From Neisseria shayeganii 871 (GTDB lineage: Bacteria; Pseudomonadota; Gammaproteobacteria; Burkholderiales; Neisseriaceae), in contig NZ_JH164926.1 in the NCBI RefSeq assembly GCF_000226875.1, positions 1,258,310-1,322,309 of the forward strand: a DNA stretch of 64,000 bases, in the 5' to 3' direction. Positions 60,747 through 64,000 of the stretch are shown piece by piece. The first letter of the stretch is position 1, and every line of letters begins with the position of its first letter. The notes under the pieces are model-generated. The model was not told where the DNA came from. It saw only the letters and a program-made list of their open reading frames with translations, and searched no databases. The translations under genes were made by a program, and so were the position numbers.

Positions 60747-62744
60747 ATGAACCATGAACAAGAAGCTGCGGCCAAGTCGCAGGAAATTTTGGAAAAATAC
60801 GACCGCGAGTCGGTTACGCGGAATCCGCAGAGCAAGGCCGTGCGCACTTTGATTGCGGTGATTGCCGTGGCCTATTCGCTGTTCCATCTTTATATTACCT
60901 TCAACCCTTTGCCCGAATTGGTGCAGCGATCGGTGCACGTTGCCGTGGGCGTGGCGCTGATTTTTCTGATTTATCCGCCCGCCAAGCGCAGCAGCCGCAA
61001 GCAGGTGGCTTGGTATGACTGGCTGTGGGTGTTGGCCGCTTTTTCCAGCGCAGGCTACCTGATTTGGCAGTACCAAGACATCGTTACCGTGCGCGGCGGT
61101 ATTCCGAACCAAATGGACATTGTGTTTTCCATGATTACCGTGGCCGTGGTGTTGGAAAGCACCCGCCGCATCACCGGCTGGATTCTGCCGATTTTCGCCT
61201 TGGTATTTTTGGCCTATCCCTTCATCAGCCACATGGGCTTTATGCCTGACCGGCTGCTCACCCGCCCTTACGATTTGGGCGACATTTTCGGCCAGCTTTA
61301 TCTGAAAACCGAAGGTTTGTATTCCTCAGCCATCGGCGCTTCGGTGACCTTCATTTTCCTGTTTATCCTGTTCGGCGCTTTTTTGGCGCGCTCCGGCATG
61401 GGCCAGCTGTTTAACGATCTGGCGCTGGCACTGGCCGGACACAAACAGGGTGGCCCGGCCAAGGTGGCGGTGATTTCCAGCGGCTTTATGGGCAGCATCA
61501 ACGGCGCGGCAGTGGCCAATGTGGTCGGCACCGGTGCGTTTACCATTCCTTTGATGAAAAAAATCGGCTACCACAAAAACTTTGCCGGCGCGGTGGAAGC
61601 CAGTGCATCGGTGGGCGGCCAGATTCTGCCGCCGATTATGGGTGCCTCTGCGTTCATTATGGCCGAAACCACCGGCGTATCTTACGGCACCATCGCCTTG
61701 GCCGCCCTGCTGCCCGCTTTGTTGTATTACCTCGGCGTGATTGCCCAAGTCCATTTCCGTGCCGGCAGCCGCGATTTGAAAGGCATTCCGAAGGCCGACT
61801 TGCCGCGCGTGAAAGAAGTGTTGAAAGCCCGCGGCCACATGCTTCTGCCGATTGTGGCGCTGGTGTGGATGCTGGCCGAATCGGTGCCGGTGGGCTATGC
61901 CGCCGCCTACACCATCGGCATTACCGTCGCCATCAGCATGTTGCGCCCGGAAACCCGTATGGGCGTGAGCGACATCATCGGCGCCTTGGCCGACGGCGCC
62001 AAACAATCCCTGTCTGTGATGGCGGCCTGTGCCATGGTGGGTGTGGTCATCGGCGTGGTCAACCTCACCAGCTTCGGCACGGTGATGACTTCTTCCATCG
62101 TGACCCTGGGCGCAGGCTCCCTGTTTCTCACCCTGGTGCTGACCATGTTGGCCTCCATGGTGTTGGGCATGGGCTTGCCCTCGATTCCGGCCTACATCAT
62201 CACCGCGACCATGGCCGCCCCCGCACTGGCCGGTTTTGACGTGCCGGTATTGGTGGCGCATATGTTTGTGTTCTATTTCGGCATCTTCGCCAACATCACT
62301 CCGCCGGTGGCCTTGGCCGCTTTTGCCGGCGCAGGCATTGCCGGCGGCGATCCGATGAAAACCGGCTTCCAGTCGCTCAAGCTCGCCTTGGCCGGTTTTA
62401 TCGTACCGTTTATGTTTGTGTACAACCCGAACATGATGATGATCGATGTCACCAACGCCGCCGTTACCGCCAAAACCTTCCCCTTGCCGGCTTGGCATGT
62501 GATCGCCATGGTAACGGTGACTTCCATCATGGGTGTGCTGGCCTTGTCTGCGGCAGTGGAAGGCTACTTCAAAACCCATATTCCGATGTGGCAGCGTATC
62601 GTGATGGCCGTCGGCGCATTCTGTCTGATCGTGCCGGAAACCCTGACCGACATCATCGGTTTGGTGGTGGCGGGCGCCATGCTGCTGCTCAACTGGCGTA
62701 TGGCCGTGCGTACGAAACCAGCACAGATGGAATCTGCGCCTTAA
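60747..62744 (+). CDS. TRAP transporter fused permease (4TM/12TM)
   Basis: A 665-residue fused DctQ-DctM-type permease. The N-terminal 4-helix part (about 30-180) is followed by the 12-helix domain with GSINGAAVANVVGTGAFTIPLMKKIGY, PPIMGASAFIMAE, MVLGMGLPSIPAYIITATMAAPAL and FANITPPVALAAFAGAGIAGGDP. It uses an ion gradient to import the solute delivered by the TAXI receptor. The ATG overlaps the DUF1850 stop. Ends before a DUS hairpin. Confidence 0.95.
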   Translation: MNHEQEAAAKSQEILEKYDRESVTRNPQSKAVRTLIAVIAVAYSLFHLYITFNPLPELVQRSVHVAVGVALIFLIYPPAKRSSRKQVAWYDWLWVLAAFSSAGYLIWQYQDIVTVRGGIPNQMDIVFSMITVAVVLESTRRITGWILPIFALVFLAYPFISHMGFMPDRLLTRPYDLGDIFGQLYLKTEGLYSSAIGASVTFIFLFILFGAFLARSGMGQLFNDLALALAGHKQGGPAKVAVISSGFMGSINGAAVANVVGTGAFTIPLMKKIGYHKNFAGAVEASASVGGQILPPIMGASAFIMAETTGVSYGTIALAALLPALLYYLGVIAQVHFRAGSRDLKGIPKADLPRVKEVLKARGHMLLPIVALVWMLAESVPVGYAAAYTIGITVAISMLRPETRMGVSDIIGALADGAKQSLSVMAACAMVGVVIGVVNLTSFGTVMTSSIVTLGAGSLFLTLVLTMLASMVLGMGLPSIPAYIITATMAAPALAGFDVPVLVAHMFVFYFGIFANITPPVALAAFAGAGIAGGDPMKTGFQSLKLALAGFIVPFMFVYNPNMMMIDVTNAAVTAKTFPLPAWHVIAMVTVTSIMGVLALSAAVEGYFKTHIPMWQRIVMAVGAFCLIVPETLTDIIGLVVAGAMLLLNWRMAVRTKPAQMESAP

Positions 62745-62767
62745 GCCTTAAACAGACCGGATGCCCC

Positions 62768-62826
62768 AAGGGGCTACCTGAAAAGCAGGGTTTCATGAAG
62801 AAATTTAGCTTTCAGGTAGCCTTTTT
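62768..62826. terminator. DUS inverted-pair terminator after the TRAP operon
   Basis: AAGGGGCTACCTGAAAAGC and GCTTTCAGGTAGCCTTTTT form a long-looped hairpin ending in a T-run on the plus strand, 24 bases past the permease stop. Confidence 0.75.
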
Positions 62827-62923
62827 CCTTTTGCAGGCAGGCGAGAGACGAGGGACAGACTGCTTGGAGTTGGCAAAAAAGCAACAAATTGATCGAGCCG
62901 TACATGATTTTCTGTTAATTTGT

Positions 62924-62948
62924 AAAATTCATTATCATTCATAATGTT
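62924..62948. promoter_or_regulatory. Possible Fur-box-like sequence upstream of the porin
   Basis: AAATTCATTATCATTCATAATG resembles arrays of the GATAAT-type hexamers recognised by Fur, about 200 bases before the porin start. It is shown here by its core ATTATCATTCATAAT. The match is imperfect and the distance from the promoter is large. Confidence 0.35.
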
Positions 62949-63015
62949 AAATTCATTTTGTGGTAGAAAATCTACAAGTGCTGCACGGTTTGTATGGCCG
63001 GGGTGCGGATTAAAT

Positions 63016-63044
63016 TTGTTTTTTTGCAGTCCAGCAATTATATT
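63016..63044 (+). promoter_or_regulatory. Likely porin promoter
   Basis: TTGTTT, a 17-base spacer and TATATT, about 100 bases upstream of the porin start codon. The predicted leader would be about 94 nt. Confidence 0.6.
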
Positions 63045-63144
63045 ACGCCCCATGAAATCGCTAACGCGGCGATGACGTGAATAACTTGAAGAACAAGCAG
63101 CTTCTTTGAGTTTGTTTTTTTAGACTAAGAAAAGGAATGCAGCA

Positions 63145-64000
63145 ATGAAAAAAACCCTGATTGCATTGGCATTGGTTTCCTTGCCGGTTGCCGCTTCAGC
63201 TGAAGTAATTTTGTACGGTGCCGTTAAAGCCGGTGTTGAATACGAAAACAACTCTGGTCGTGTCGCTTCCGGCCACAAAGAAAAAGCCTTCCAAATCGTT
63301 GACTACGGTACCCGTATCGGCTTCAAAGGCTCTGAAGATTTGGGCAACGGCCTGAAAGCCATTTGGCAAATCGAAACCAAAGCCAGCGTAGGTAGCGGCG
63401 AAGTTGGTTTTGACGGTCGTGATTCTTTCATCGGCTTGGAAGGCGGCTTCGGTACCGTTCGCGCCGGTTATGTTAGCTCTCCGCTGCGTGAAGCAGTAAT
63501 AGCCCAAGACAACTGGGAATACAAGAGCGACATCTTGGGTTTGGATCGTTACACCCGTTTCGGTAAACGCCACACCAGTATCAACTACACCTCTCCCAAC
63601 TGGGGCGGTTTCGAGCTGATGGCGCAATATACCCCGGGTAACAATGCAAATCCGGCAGCAAGCCCCAAGAATGACAGTCAGCCTGTATACGGATTGGGCT
63701 TGGGTTACAACAACAGCGGTTTCTTTGCCCGTTATGCAGTAGAATACCAAGATTACCGCAGCGGTCAGAAAGACACTCATATCCACAACCTGAGTGGTGG
63801 TTATGATGCCAATAATCTGTATGTGGGCTTGGGCCTGCAATATGCCCGTAATGTTGATGGCCTGACTAACAGTGATGTTGGTACTGATAAAACCAGCGAA
63901 ATCCAACTGTCTGGCGCTTACACCTTCGGCGCAGTTACTCCGAAACTGACTGCTGCCTACGGTAAAGCCAGCACCAGCGGCGAGCGCTACACTCAAGTAG
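63145..64000 (+). CDS. PorB-type general porin, 5' part only
   Basis: A partial frame of 285 codons running off the window. The signal peptide MKKTLIALALVSLPVAASA|EV and the mature start EVILYGAVKAGVEYE match Neisseria PorB/PorA-type trimeric porins. Further family marks are GTRIGFKGSEDLGNGLKAIWQIE, FIGLEGGFGTVRAGY and repeated beta-strand segments with surface loops of variable sequence. It would form the main outer-membrane channel. The ribosome site AAAGGAATGCAGCA precedes the ATG. The C-terminal Phe needed for outer-membrane assembly lies beyond the window. Confidence 0.93.
   Translation, partial: MKKTLIALALVSLPVAASAEVILYGAVKAGVEYENNSGRVASGHKEKAFQIVDYGTRIGFKGSEDLGNGLKAIWQIETKASVGSGEVGFDGRDSFIGLEGGFGTVRAGYVSSPLREAVIAQDNWEYKSDILGLDRYTRFGKRHTSINYTSPNWGGFELMAQYTPGNNANPAASPKNDSQPVYGLGLGYNNSGFFARYAVEYQDYRSGQKDTHIHNLSGGYDANNLYVGLGLQYARNVDGLTNSDVGTDKTSEIQLSGAYTFGAVTPKLTAAYGKASTSGERYTQV

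Noticed and set aside
61326..62579. 417-codon minus-strand frame opposite the TRAP permease
   Set aside because: His/Gly/Gln-rich antisense shadow of a membrane protein gene.
62805..63053. 82-codon minus-strand frame upstream of the porin
   Set aside because: No ribosome site and no recognisable family; it covers the porin promoter region and reads through the DUS terminator.

Overview
The window looks like a stretch of an Eikenella chromosome (Neisseriaceae, Betaproteobacteria). The strongest evidence is the 12-base word AGGCTACCTGAA and its reverse complement, present in dozens of copies. This is the DNA uptake sequence (DUS) dialect described for Eikenella. GC content is fairly high, and most genes match Neisseriaceae proteins (ComP, NApe and NExo nucleases, MltA, PorB-type porin, lptCAB-rpoN-hpf).

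Layout. 0.1-5.5 kb: small accessory enzymes and transporters (DUF2798, DOPA-type dioxygenase, nitroreductase, DoxX, LysR, CDF zinc exporter) and apt. 5.6-10.7 kb: relA, dnaX-ybaB, tRNA-Asn. 10.8-14.8 kb: two minor pilins, the second a ComP-type DUS receptor, then exonuclease III (NApe type) and small proteins. 14.8-18.7 kb: pyrB, a thioesterase, pyrI and a HerA-like ATPase. 18.7-23.3 kb: a cytochrome c fragment cut off by a repeat element, rnpB, a lipoprotein, a CopD-like protein, lpxB-rnhB, tRNA-fMet. 23.4-33.9 kb: sugE, pirin, DUF896, HxlR regulator, a two-gene radical SAM/TIGR03915 pair, murA, hpf, rpoN, lptB, lptA, lptC, kdsC. 34.1-41.7 kb: putP, putA, fdx, iscX, NExo-type nuclease. 41.7-49.5 kb: a candidate small RNA, a TtrR-like response regulator with a decayed TtrS-like kinase, a COG4255-type protein, a patatin-like lipoprotein, mutS. 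50-55.8 kb: mltA, then a five-gene GTPase/roadblock module. 55.9-64 kb: ftsY, alkB, phoH, a TAXI-type TRAP transporter, and the start of a porin gene that runs off the window.

Two repeat systems shape the window. DUS pairs in inverted orientation form hairpins at many gene ends, probably serving as terminators. A family of about 13 short inverted-repeat elements (ends TGAGACCTTTGCAAAACCCC) is spread through it. Several sit directly against a DUS. One has truncated a cytochrome gene, and others supply the stop codon of a neighbouring gene.

The most interesting unit is at 51.55-55.76 kb. It holds a membrane-anchored helical-repeat protein interrupted at an A8 run, a receiver-domain protein, a CvnD/MglA-like small GTPase, a protein with a probable roadblock-like domain, and an MglB-like roadblock protein. 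It resembles a polarity or motility switch, which would fit an organism that twitches with type IV pili, but no function can be read from the sequence alone. Positions were read by eye, so hairpin, element and RNA ends may be off by a few bases.
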